Under the pieces are notes generated by a model. It was not told the DNA's origin. It saw only the letters and a program-made list of their open reading frames with translations, and made no database searches. A program made the translations under genes and the position numbers. A DNA stretch of 38,269 bases, taken from positions 1 to 38,269 of the forward strand of contig JAJYZD010000001.1 of NCBI GenBank assembly GCA_021800315.1, read 5' to 3'. Source of the DNA: Bacillota bacterium. GTDB lineage: Bacteria; Bacillota; Desulfotomaculia; Desulfotomaculales; JAJYZD01. Position 1 is the stretch's first letter; each line of letters starts with the position of its first letter. This document shows, one piece after another, positions 25,135-33,478 of this stretch.

Positions 25135-25249
25135 TTATTGTAAATATTTTTTCGTTAGGAATTTTCTTTTTTCTGTCTTCCATATATGTAATAATAATAC
25201 ATCTGCCATCTAAAAGAAGGATGTCGGCTGTAGATAGAATCAGTAGCAG

Positions 25250-26435
25250 ATGAGTGATCATGAAAGATTTACCAAGGAAATGTTCAAGCAAATAATTCGG
25301 GACCACTGGCCCGATTTTGTTAAGCGGTATCCCCGCTACCAGGCAGTTTCTTACGTTATCGAGAAGATGCTTGGTTGCGGAGATCCGGCTAACGGGTATG
25401 CGGAGCATATGTGCCCGGATTGTTTGCAGTCACATAAGGTGCCTATCAGTTGCAAGACGAAATTCTGTTTGTCTTGTGCCAGGGCTCATTTGGAGCAATG
25501 GGTCAGTGAGATAGAGGCTAGACTTTTTGAGGGCGTAGATTATCGCCATTTTGTCTTAACCGTGCCAGAGCAGCTACGTATCTCCTTTTATAAGGAGCAA
25601 AAACTGCTCGACAAACTAATTAAGACAGGGTTAGTAATGATTAAGGATGTGTTGGACACATATTTTCGGGATTCTATAGGAGCGGGATATATTGTTGTGT
25701 TGCAGACTGGGGGTAGATCAGGTAGTTATAATCCCCATCTCCATATTATGATGACGTCTGGTGGCTTAAATAGTAATAACGAATGGGTTGATATAAAATA
25801 CCTTCCTTTGAGCCTACTCCACAAAAAGTGGCAGTATCATCTATTTGAGATGATTAAGAGGTAAGTCGAACGGGCTAAGGGCCTCATTGATAAACTATAT
25901 CGCCAGTACCCCAAGGGGATTGTTGCCCATCTTGAGATGGGGGTAGTGCCCAAGAAAAACCAGCTGGCAAACTATTTGGTCAAATATGTGGAAAGTCCGC
26001 CGATTGCCATGTCAAGGATCATCAGATATGACGGAGATAAGGTAACGTACTGGTATAAGGATCATAGGAGCAATCAAAGAGAAGTAATCGAAATCTCGGT
26101 ATTCGATTTTATTGGTCGAATGGTTCAGCATATCTTGCCTTGGGGCTTTAAGCAAGTGAGGTATTATGGTTTGCATGCCACTTGCAAAGCATCCAAAGTC
26201 AGGGAAATCTTGAAGGGAGCATTGGCTAAGCTGGTGTTCCGGAAAGGTTGAAGAAGTAGTACGCGAAATAAAGCGATACAGCTATCGTCAAGGCGTAATG
26301 AAGATTACCGGTAAGGATCCCTTGCGTTGCAAGATATGTGGACGTGAAATGCGCTTGTCTCTGATTTTTCACCCAAAGTACGGAATTCTTTGCGAGAGAT
26401 CAAGGAAGTTGGTGGTTGGAACACATGGACCGTAA
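25250..26435 (+). pseudogene. IS91-type transposase, broken by a stop and a frameshift
   Basis: Encodes a Y2/HUH rolling-circle transposase. The N-terminal zinc-binding domain has MCPDCLQSHKVPISCKTKFCLSC. The HUH catalytic motif is in NPHLHIMMTSGG, and the Tyr region reads ANYLVKYVESPPIAMSRIIRYD. The frame is interrupted by an in-frame TAA at 25862-25864 (after MIKR) and continues in the same frame to about 26245. A frameshift there leads into a C-terminal zinc-ribbon part (LRCKICGREM) ending at 26435. Without correction neither half contains both catalytic parts, so the element is probably immobile unless supplied in trans. Base composition is much AT-richer than in the flanks. Confidence 0.85.
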
Positions 26436-26661
26436 GAAAGGGAACCAGGAGTGGCTTGAGGAACTGACCGAGTTCGAACGGGCGATCTTAGGAATAGGGG
26501 AAGAGACTTATTACAATTATCGTTGCCCCCAGTGTGGCTATGAACAAGAGGTGCCAGACTTTGTGGTAGACGAATTCGCTGCCTATGATGAGTTGCCCCC
26601 TGGGGTCATGCCGGAGTTGGAATGCGGCAACTGTGGTGGTACGTTGAAGTGCGTTGATTAA
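26416..26661 (+). CDS. small zinc-ribbon protein of the IS91-type element
   Basis: An 81-residue acidic protein overlapping the end of the transposase frame by about 20 bases. It has one zinc ribbon split by an acidic linker: YRCPQCGYEQEVPDF, then ELECGNCGGTLKCVD, giving two CxxC knuckles. The start is TTG 26416 or, more likely, ATG 26425; ribosome-site support is modest (AAGGAAG). The overlap and matching AT-rich composition suggest it belongs to the insertion element rather than to the host. Its role is unknown; nucleic-acid or protein contact through the ribbon is inference. Confidence 0.65.
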   Translation: MEHMDRKKGNQEWLEELTEFERAILGIGEETYYNYRCPQCGYEQEVPDFVVDEFAAYDELPPGVMPELECGNCGGTLKCVD

Positions 26662-26690
26662 AAAGTCGCCGAACGTAGTGAGTCGTTAAT

Positions 26691-27869
26691 TTAATCATGG
26701 TCTGGATGGTCGCCAACTAAATGGAAGTACTTAGTTGGTACCGCATTGATTGGCTCAGGTGGAGGGATGGGCCTGTCGTATTCAATAGCCAATGTAGGAC
26801 CCGATACAAATTGCTCATCGAAGATTTGTGTCAGTATTGCCCTGCCCAGTACTTCGCTTGCTAGCGAGGGAAAGGCATTCCCAATTTGTTTCTGAACCGA
26901 ACCACGCTTTCCGGAAAATATTACGTCATCTGGAAATGTCTGAAGCCTAGCCATCTCTTTGACGCTTAAGAGACGATTCTCCCAATGAAAAGGACCGACA
27001 GATGGTCCTGGCTGAGCCTGAATAGTCCAGGACACTTTGTTTTTTGCTAATTTTAGAAGGAAATTCCAATACCTTGTTCTCCAGCCGAACAAGGACAAAC
27101 CGCCCTTTCTTCTTGTGTGCCAAAGATAATTCTCGCCCTCTGGGATTGACGGCAACAAATCTGCCCACTTACCCCTGACTCGCAGATCTTCTGCTGGCTC
27201 AGTTAAGTCATCGCGACCAATTGCATCCCAAGCAGTGATGTACAAATTTTGCCCTCTCTCATTTTCGGTATCATCTGGAGGGAAATGAGTAGAAGGCGGA
27301 AATTCAAAAACCCGTCCGCCAATATGGCCTACTAAGACAAACCTCTGCCTACTTTGAGGCACACCAAAGTCGGCTGTGTTAATAACTTTCCACGACAGTG
27401 AATAATTAGTTCCATTTTGCCTATTGATCTCCTCAGTCAGCTGCCTAAGTAGTACGAATCCGTCTTCTTTCCCGGAATAGTTAATTCCGTGTACGTTTTC
27501 CAAGACAAACACCGTAGGCAATAACTCTGATACGCAGCGCATATAAGCCCCAAGAGTATTGGAACGATCATCATCGAGCCGTCCCGAGTCACCACTATAC
27601 CAATACCCTGACTTGGAAAATGGTTGACACGGAGGCCCCCCGACAAGGAGATCTATTTCGTCTCTTCTTAAATAGCCGGTATCAAGTATTTCTCTGGAAG
27701 TTGTGTCATGAATGTCCTTATTGATAACGGGCCATTGTCGATTCCTGGAAACTGTAGCACAACAGTCACTATCTATCTCCAGGCCAACACACGGCTCGAA
27801 TCCTGCAGCCTCAAATCCATAGTCGAGGCCACCGGCGCCGGTGAACAAACTAACCATTCTATACGGCAC
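26691..27869 (-). CDS. DNA (cytosine-5) methyltransferase of a type II system
   Basis: Methylates cytosine in a specific DNA sequence to protect it from the partner nuclease. About 392 residues. All main motifs are present: SLFTGAGGLDYGFEAAGF (motif I, SAM), LLVGGPPCQPFSKSG (motif IV, catalytic Cys), VLENVHG (VI), QSRQRFVLVG (VIII) and QIGNAFPS (X). The target-recognition region between VIII and X is about 130 residues. The start is GTG 27869, eight bases after AAAGGAG. An ATG at 27899 overlaps the upstream gene's end and lacks a site. It follows the presumed restriction gene by 13 bases. The target sequence cannot be read from the protein. Confidence 0.93.
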   Translation of the reverse strand: MPYRMVSLFTGAGGLDYGFEAAGFEPCVGLEIDSDCCATVSRNRQWPVINKDIHDTTSREILDTGYLRRDEIDLLVGGPPCQPFSKSGYWYSGDSGRLDDDRSNTLGAYMRCVSELLPTVFVLENVHGINYSGKEDGFVLLRQLTEEINRQNGTNYSLSWKVINTADFGVPQSRQRFVLVGHIGGRVFEFPPSTHFPPDDTENERGQNLYITAWDAIGRDDLTEPAEDLRVRGKWADLLPSIPEGENYLWHTRRKGGLSLFGWRTRYWNFLLKLAKNKVSWTIQAQPGPSVGPFHWENRLLSVKEMARLQTFPDDVIFSGKRGSVQKQIGNAFPSLASEVLGRAILTQIFDEQFVSGPTLAIEYDRPIPPPEPINAVPTKYFHLVGDHPDHD

Positions 27870-27882
27870 AGCAAAAACTCCT

Positions 27883-28881
27883 TTATATCTCAGGATCATA
27901 TACTTCTTTCATCTGTTTTCTGTTCACTGCTGCAATGATGTCTGAAATCCCTCGATCAACAATGCGATCAAAAACGGTCGGCCACGGAGTGGTATCATCT
28001 TTGATGGAGATATGGACATTAACCTCAGCATTGGCGCCGGTTCCCCATGCCCTTAATCCTATACCAGGTGTGCGTTGGGGCATATTGTGCAAGACAGCAA
28101 TTGCCTTTCTTGCAGAAATCACATGAAACGGGTTATGTGCGACAGCCTTCTTGATTTCTGGCCAGTACTTCTTCACCATAGAAAAGATGAAACGATCCTC
28201 GGCATCTGTAACCAATGAACCGGCGTTTCTATTGAGTAGATCCCAAACAATACGCTCGTTGCTGTCAAGCAAGGATGGTACCAGGTGGTCGAGTAGACCA
28301 AGTAATAAATAGTCAACAGACACCGCATAGAGAAGATCTGGCACAGAATTAAGCGCTGCATGCGCTTTGTATGCGGGTATTGGAATGCAATCCTCTGGAT
28401 CCAAGATGACCAGCTTTCTCGCCTGCTCAAAACGAGTGCCAGCGTTCTTGATATTTATGGGCAGCTTCATGTCTCCATCTCTTATGGTAAAGTCAACCAG
28501 CGAATGTGACGTCTCCCTTTCATCTGTATAATAAAGCCCATGACGATTTGCGGATAAATCGTCAAGCAAATCTAAAAAGCGCTGCTCAGTGATGGTGGCG
28601 GGGAACAATTTGGTGATCGGGGTTTCGGCAGAACCGAGTTTCTCGCGTTCTGCCAATAAAGCAATAAATCCCCAATCTTTGGCTCGTTCAACGAACCTCT
28701 TACTGTTCTTTAGCGTATGGTTGCTCGAATTATATATAACTCTAGCAGCATCATCGTCCGTAAGTCCATTGAGTATGGCCAAGTACCCACGCGCTAACGC
28801 AACAGCCTCCCATCGGCTGTCACCTATTATACTGATTAGCGCATTAGCGGCTTCTTGATCTGTGTACGCCACGTTTGCCAT
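27883..28881 (-). CDS. probable type II restriction endonuclease
   Basis: A 332-residue protein placed directly before, and in the same operon as, the cytosine methyltransferase, which is the usual restriction-modification order. A PD-(D/E)xK-like nuclease core is visible at about residues 128-150: LVDFTIRDGDMKLPINIKNAG, with an Asp, a spacer of about 12 residues and a hydrophobic strand ending in Lys. The residue before the final I-K is Asn rather than Glu/Asp, so the fit is not perfect. The ATG at 28881 has GAGAGGGG seven bases upstream; the ATG at 28923 lacks one. I cannot name its specificity. Composition is AT-rich, like the methyltransferase. Confidence 0.7.
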   Translation of the reverse strand: MANVAYTDQEAANALISIIGDSRWEAVALARGYLAILNGLTDDDAARVIYNSSNHTLKNSKRFVERAKDWGFIALLAEREKLGSAETPITKLFPATITEQRFLDLLDDLSANRHGLYYTDERETSHSLVDFTIRDGDMKLPINIKNAGTRFEQARKLVILDPEDCIPIPAYKAHAALNSVPDLLYAVSVDYLLLGLLDHLVPSLLDSNERIVWDLLNRNAGSLVTDAEDRFIFSMVKKYWPEIKKAVAHNPFHVISARKAIAVLHNMPQRTPGIGLRAWGTGANAEVNVHISIKDDTTPWPTVFDRIVDRGISDIIAAVNRKQMKEVYDPEI

Positions 28882-29790
28882 CCGATATCCCCTCTCGCTT
28901 GCCAGATTCCCATGGAAAAGCACAGCTGTCCAGGCCTTAGCAGACGAAAGTGCCTCCCGACTGCCAGTTGCCTGTTCTTGATAACATTTGAGTTACTCAG
29001 AAAAGGCCACCTTCAAACATTCTGTTGATGGTCTAACGCTAGAAGAAACTTGATGAGCCTCGATAACCAGGCCACTGTTTGCCTTCGTCTGGGCGAATGT
29101 GCGATATTAAGGCCCACCGACGCAGCCTACTATTATAGTAATAATACTTTGTATGTATGATTCTGCTGCGAAAACCCTTTCGCCTACGTACCAGCTACAC
29201 GATATGGGGCGCCGGCCGCCTGCCCGCCGCTAACCATGGCATATGCTTCAGGCAAATCGTACTTTTGGCAGTGAAATCATGTATTCTGACCTACTCAAAT
29301 GCTAATGCCCCGCCTGCCTCCTATGCGTCTCCATCCACAGATGACTTGTCTGGCATCTTCGACATTCCGAGCATTTTTCCCTCCTGTATGTTGTATCTTG
29401 AGATAAAATTTTTTCTATACCAAGGGGTGCCCCCGGGTAGGAAAATCGCTTATCGGTGCAACAGTCCCAGGGCGCCGATGGAACAGGCCCATTTTCGGCT
29501 TGCAGTTAAAGGGCGTGCCCTCTCGTCGGCTTGGGGGAGTAAAAAACAAGGCCGTGTCAAAACATTTTCCAAGGAGCTTGGCGTGCTATAAGGATTGTGG
29601 GTATATGCACCGTATCACCTATCGGTTGGCGGACAATTAATTAGTTTGGGGTGGGAGTTAATGTATAGATTTATTAACAGTGGCTGAGCCTGTCAAAGGT
29701 GTTGTTTAGGTGCCTGCGGAGTCTATGTCCGTCCCAGTGCCCCGAGAGTTCCCGCTCTCCGGCTTACGCGGCCGTTCCATTCCCCATCGT
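28882..29790. other. gene-free stretch
   Basis: About 0.9 kb with no supported gene. The longest frame (29157-29591, plus) has a Cys- and Pro-scattered sequence unlike any family and no ribosome site. Near 29130-29150 a small AT palindrome contains TATAAT on the minus strand, a possible -10 for the restriction operon, but no matching -35 is seen. The base composition changes back to GC-rich at about 29700. Confidence 0.4.
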
Positions 29791-29858
29791 CCGGCGGGAA
29801 GAGCATGTCTCCCGGCCGGGAAGAACGGGATCACCGCTGGCTTTCCCGGCTTATTTTT
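29791..29858 (+). promoter_or_regulatory. candidate transcription attenuator before the AICAR formyltransferase gene
   Basis: Two hairpins share sequence and cannot form together. The first pairs CCGGCGGGA (29791-29799) with TCCCGGCCGG (29810-29819). The second pairs GCCGGGAA (29815-29822) with TTCCCGGC (29843-29850) and is followed by TTATTTTT, so it is a terminator. This terminator/antiterminator layout lies about 90 bases before the gene. No known riboswitch class was recognised. Confidence 0.45.
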
Positions 29859-29944
29859 GGTATTATGACCAAGGGAGTGCGGCGGGGCAGGGGGAAGCCC
29901 GGGAAACCCCGGGGATGATTCCGTCATACAAGAGGAGGATAGCC

Positions 29945-31111
29945 ATGACCAAAGAGATCGCTCTGAAATACGGTTGCAACCCGCACCAGAAGCCGGCGAG
30001 GATTTTCGCCGAAAACGGTGAACTACCCCTTGAAGTCTTAAACGGAAAACCAGGCTACATAAACTTTATGGACGCTCTCAATTCCTGGCAGTTGGTCAGG
30101 GAACTGAAGTCCGCCCTGGGGCTTCCCGCGGCCGCTTCCTTCAAGCATGTAAGCCCGGCGGGAGCCGGGGTAGGGCTGCCGCTTTCCGAAAGACTCCGGA
30201 AGGCTTATTTCGTTGAGGATTTGGAGTTGAGTCCGCTGGCCGCCGCGTACGCCAGGGCCAGGGGCGCCGACCGCATTTCTTCCTTCGGAGACTGGATCGC
30301 GCTCTCCGACGAGGTGGATGAGTCGACCGCCCTGTTGATCAAGGGGGAAGTGTCGGACGGCATCATAGCTCCCGGGTATTCCGCCGGGGCGCTGGAAATC
30401 CTCGGGGGAAAACGTAACGGCGGCTACAATATCGTCAGGATCGACCCGGATTACGAGCCGGACACCCTGGACACCAGGAAGATTTTCGGGATTGTTTTCG
30501 AACAGCGAAGAAATAGCGTTATTCCGGCGGCCGACCTGCTGGAAAACATCGTGACCCGGAACAAGGACCTTCCCGCGGAAGCCATCCGCGATCTGGTTAT
30601 AGCCATGATAACCCTGAAGTACACGCAGTCCAATTCGGTTTGTTTCGTTGTCGACGGGCAGGTTATCGGCAACGGCGCTGGTCAGCAATCCCGAATCCAC
30701 TGCACCCGCCTGGCCGGGGAAAAGGCGGACCTCTGGTTTCTCCGCCAGCATCCCGCGGTGTTGGCACTTCAGTTCAAGGACGGTATTTCCAAAACGGATA
30801 AGGATATCGCCATCGACGAGTTCCTGCGGGGTAATTGGGCGGAAACGGAGGACGGCGGCGACGTGTTCGCCACCGTTCCCAGGCCTCTGACCGGGGCAGA
30901 AAAGGCCGGTTGGGTGAAAAACATGGCTAACGTCGCCCTTGGGTCCGACGCTTTCTTTCCCCAGAGGGATAACATCGATCGCGCTCAAAAAAGCGGAGTT
31001 AAATACATCGTCCAACCCGGCGGTTCCATCCGGGATGACAAGGTGGTAAGGGCCTGCGACGAATACGGAATGGTGATGGCGTTTTCCGGCACGCGGTTGT
31101 TCCATCACTGA
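29945..31111 (+). CDS. purH: AICAR formyltransferase, stand-alone
   Basis: Transfers a formyl group from 10-formyltetrahydrofolate to AICAR, the penultimate step of purine synthesis. It has 388 residues and corresponds to the formyltransferase part of PurH without the N-terminal IMP cyclohydrolase domain. Evidence: LKYGCNPHQKPARIF at the start, AAASFKHVSPAGAGVG with the catalytic Lys-His, ALSDEVDES, YTQSNSVCFV, GQVIGNGAGQQSRIHC and VQPGGSIRDDKVV. The ATG lies behind AAGAGGAGG; the frame is open upstream but without family sequence. The cyclohydrolase must be encoded elsewhere. The gene stands alone behind a possible attenuator. Confidence 0.94.
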   Translation: MTKEIALKYGCNPHQKPARIFAENGELPLEVLNGKPGYINFMDALNSWQLVRELKSALGLPAAASFKHVSPAGAGVGLPLSERLRKAYFVEDLELSPLAAAYARARGADRISSFGDWIALSDEVDESTALLIKGEVSDGIIAPGYSAGALEILGGKRNGGYNIVRIDPDYEPDTLDTRKIFGIVFEQRRNSVIPAADLLENIVTRNKDLPAEAIRDLVIAMITLKYTQSNSVCFVVDGQVIGNGAGQQSRIHCTRLAGEKADLWFLRQHPAVLALQFKDGISKTDKDIAIDEFLRGNWAETEDGGDVFATVPRPLTGAEKAGWVKNMANVALGSDAFFPQRDNIDRAQKSGVKYIVQPGGSIRDDKVVRACDEYGMVMAFSGTRLFHH

Positions 31112-31148
31112 CCCGGGGGCCGTCCACCGGGTCCGGACTCCGTCAAGT

Positions 31149-31188
31149 AGGAGTAGACAAGGCGGGATGACCCGCCTTGTCTACTCCT
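31149..31188. terminator. perfect 18-bp hairpin between convergent genes
   Basis: AGGAGTAGACAAGGCGGG (31149-31166), a 4-base loop and its exact reverse complement (31171-31188). It separates purH from the convergent DUF1657 gene and includes that gene's last codons and stop. There is no T-run on either side, so it is an unusual terminator or an RNA-stabilising hairpin rather than a textbook one. Confidence 0.5.
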
Positions 31189-31414
31189 GCCTGTTGCGCA
31201 TGTTCTGCTGGTGCACCTGGTACTGGGGTTCCTTCGACTCGATCCGGTTGATCCGTCCCCGCATGCCCTGGACGATCCCGTCCAACTGCTGGCCGTACTG
31301 GGAAAACATCCGCCGGGCCTGATCGTCGTCGCTCTCCAAGGCGAAATTCTTTACGTTGGCGGCGCAGGCTTCGAGCGAGTTCAGAGTGGAATGCATCCTT
31401 TCGCCCACGGTCAA
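31181..31414 (-). CDS. DUF1657 family protein
   Basis: A 77-residue helical protein: TVGERMHSTLNSLEACAANVKNFALESDDDQARRMFSQYGQQLDGIVQGMRGRI, ending in a Gln-rich tail. This matches DUF1657, small proteins of spore-forming Firmicutes often found near spoVA/DUF421 genes; their role is not known. The start is TTG 31414, about seven bases after GGAGGG; this trims 42 residues of non-family sequence from the longest frame. The stop codon lies inside the 18-bp hairpin at 31149-31188. It is divergent from the MidA-type gene at 31497. Confidence 0.82.
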   Translation of the reverse strand: MTVGERMHSTLNSLEACAANVKNFALESDDDQARRMFSQYGQQLDGIVQGMRGRINRIESKEPQYQVHQQNMRNRQE

Positions 31415-31496
31415 GGTCAATCCCTCCTTTCTTCCAAGGTAGCTTGCCCCTTGCGCGGCAAAATATCGGTGGTGCACCGTTATAGGGAAGGCCGAG

Positions 31497-32630
31497 GTGT
31501 TTTTATTGCCCGAACTGGAGCAGTTGATCCTGGAAATCATCCGGCGGCAGGGGCCGCTGACCTTCGCCCGCTACATGGAGGCGGCCCTTTACCATCCTGA
31601 CCTCGGTTACTACATGCGGGATCGCGAGCGGTTCGGGATCGACGGCGACTTCGTCACCGCGCCGACGTTGTCACCTATTTTAGGCCGCGCCCTGGCCGAG
31701 ACGGTCTATGACGCCTGGTGCGGCCTGGGCCGGGGTAACTTACGCCTGGTGGAATACGGGCCGGGGCGGGGGGAAATGATGCGGGATATCCTGGCCTGCC
31801 TGGCGGCGGAGTACCCGGAACTTTACCGGGGTCTGGAAGTTGTGCTGGTTGAGGTGAGCCCCTCCCTGGCCGCCAGCCAGCGGCGGACCCTGGCTCACGT
31901 TACGCCGGGCAAGGTGACTTGGTCCGGGGAGCCGGACTGTGCGCGGGATACCGTGGTGCTGGCCAACGAATTCGTGGACGCCCTGCCTTTGCACCGGGTC
32001 AGGATGGAGCCCGGAGGCCTGGTGGAACTCTATGTGGGGGAGAAGGAGGGCCGGCTGGCCTGGGTGGCGGGACCTCCTTCCAGCCCGGAGGTGGCCGGGT
32101 TTTGGGCGCAGACGGGACTTGTCCCGCCCGAAGGTCAGTCAGCCGAGGTTTGTACGGCGGCCGGGGAATGGCTCGCCCAAACCGCCCGCTGGGTGGATCG
32201 CGGTTTTCTCCTGGTTGTGGACTACGGCCTGGAGGCGGCCGGCCTTTTCTCCCCGGCCCGGGCCGGCGGCACCGTACGTTGTTTTGCGCGGCACCGGTTG
32301 GTCGAAGACCCCTTGCTGCATCCGGGGCGACAGGATATCACGGCCCACGTCAATTTCAGCGCCCTGGCCCGTCTGGGGGAGCGGTCCTTCGGACCGGCGG
32401 CCGGTTACGCCACCCAGGGGCGTTTTATCCTGCACTCGGGGATCATGGAAAAGCTGGCGCGGGGGGACAGCTTCGTCTTCGATCCGGCCCGCCACCGCCT
32501 GGCGGAGGAACTCAAGATGCTGACCCTGCCGGGGGGGATGGGGGAAATATTCAAGGTGATGGCCTTTTACCGGGGGGATGGCCGGGCGCCGGTCCTGCGG
32601 GGGATGGCGGGGACCCGTTGGCCGGTTTGA
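31497..32630 (+). CDS. MidA/NDUFAF7-type SAM-dependent methyltransferase
   Basis: A 377-residue class I methyltransferase of the COG1565 (DUF185) family. In mitochondria the homologue NDUFAF7/MidA methylates an Arg of a complex I subunit; the bacterial target is unknown. Recognised segments: GPLTFARYMEAALYHPDLGYY, GDFVTAPTLSPILGRAL, the SAM loop LVEYGPGRGEMMRDIL, VVLVEVSPSLAASQR, VVLANEFVDALPLHRV, VVDYGLEA and GRQDITAHVNFSAL. These cover the whole family length. The start is GTG 31497, with GAAGG close upstream, so the exact start is less certain than the family. It is monocistronic. Confidence 0.9.
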   Translation: MFLLPELEQLILEIIRRQGPLTFARYMEAALYHPDLGYYMRDRERFGIDGDFVTAPTLSPILGRALAETVYDAWCGLGRGNLRLVEYGPGRGEMMRDILACLAAEYPELYRGLEVVLVEVSPSLAASQRRTLAHVTPGKVTWSGEPDCARDTVVLANEFVDALPLHRVRMEPGGLVELYVGEKEGRLAWVAGPPSSPEVAGFWAQTGLVPPEGQSAEVCTAAGEWLAQTARWVDRGFLLVVDYGLEAAGLFSPARAGGTVRCFARHRLVEDPLLHPGRQDITAHVNFSALARLGERSFGPAAGYATQGRFILHSGIMEKLARGDSFVFDPARHRLAEELKMLTLPGGMGEIFKVMAFYRGDGRAPVLRGMAGTRWPV

Positions 32631-32787
32631 GAAAGGGCCGGATTAGCACCCCGGGCGGCGGCAGGTCTCGGAAACAGGTTGACGGGCCCGGCCGGTGAGA
32701 GCGGATACGCGCCTTGGGAGTAGGAACCGGAAACCCCGGAATTTCAGCAAGAGCCGGACACCCAGCAGGTTGAGGACGTGTTCGTGA

Positions 32788-33137
32788 AGCCTCCCCGTCC
32801 TGAAGGGCGGAGCTTCCACCCTCTGCTGCGAGGCACCTCCGCCTTTTTGAGGGGCTGGAGGTGGACCTTATGGCTTCATGGTCCTGGAGTTACGCCGCAA
32901 GTTTGCTCTACGAGAGAGCAGTTCTTTCGGCATGCGAAACGTTTCGCATAGGACCGGTCTCTTGGGAATCGGTTTTACGTGGCAGCCCTGGTGACCCGCC
33001 ATAACCCCATACCGATTGTTAAGGAGCTACTATTATGATATACCTGGGTGATAGTGCTGTCAATAAGGCCAAAGGTATTTTTTTGAAAATATTTTCGCCT
33101 TTCATCTCCTCCCTAAAGGGAGGAGACTTCTCGGCGA
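32788..33137 (+). ncRNA. structured ORF-less IS605-like element; candidate transposon RNA
   Basis: A 350-base stretch packed with stem-loops: CCTCCCCGTCCTGAAGGGCGGAG (32790), CACCTCC with GGAGGTG (about 32824-32856), TGCTCT with AGAGCA (about 32914), the perfect 18-base palindrome ATGCGAAACGTTTCGCAT (32932-32949), and TCTCCTCCCT with AGGGAGGAGA (33105-33126) followed by CTTCTCGGCG. The first and last hairpins look like IS200/IS605 ends. Between them AAGGAG stands eight bases before an ATG (33035), as if an ORF start remained while its body was deleted. It may be a transposon-associated guide-type RNA scaffold or a miniature element; no transposase or TnpB/IscB frame is present. Confidence 0.4.
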
Positions 33138-33478
33138 GTATGTTAAATGGCACTGGGGATGGTCAGTCCGTCAGTCTGGTCAGTCAGGAAAAAGTACTAT
33201 ACAGCGCATAGCACTGCGATAGCATTTCCCCGGGGAAACCCCGTTTTCTACCCGAGCACGGGCTCTGTACCATCCGCGCTGGATGCTACACCTATATACT
33301 TCGACGGCGAGCGGTGAATCCATCATGGCCGAAGGTCGCTTTTCCCAGTGCCAAATAAGTGTTAGCTAACAATCACCATTGGTGATGAAACTGCCGTGTG
33401 CAGCATCGTCTGTCTGCTCGTCCACCACTCCCGAAAATATCTGGATCTTTGTCCGCCACGTAAGGGAAGACGGTATTC
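33138..33478. other. gene-free stretch
   Basis: No gene is seen. It contains a CCCCGGGGAAACCCCG hairpin near 33228 and TGTTAGCTAACA-like palindromic sequence near 33360, but no matching copies elsewhere in the window. It ends at the stop codon of the pRiA4b-like gene. Confidence 0.35.

Larger units (their letters stand above)
25250..26661 (+). mobile_element. IS91-type insertion sequence (ends not resolved)
   Basis: The broken transposase and its overlapping small zinc-ribbon gene together form an IS91-like unit. Elements of this type lack terminal inverted repeats and target duplications, so the boundaries cannot be fixed by eye. The AT-rich character begins at about 25100 and continues through the next genes. 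Confidence 0.6.

Noticed and set aside
29157..29591. A 144-codon plus-strand frame before purH
   Set aside because: No ribosome site, irregular composition and no recognisable motif; treated as gene-free.
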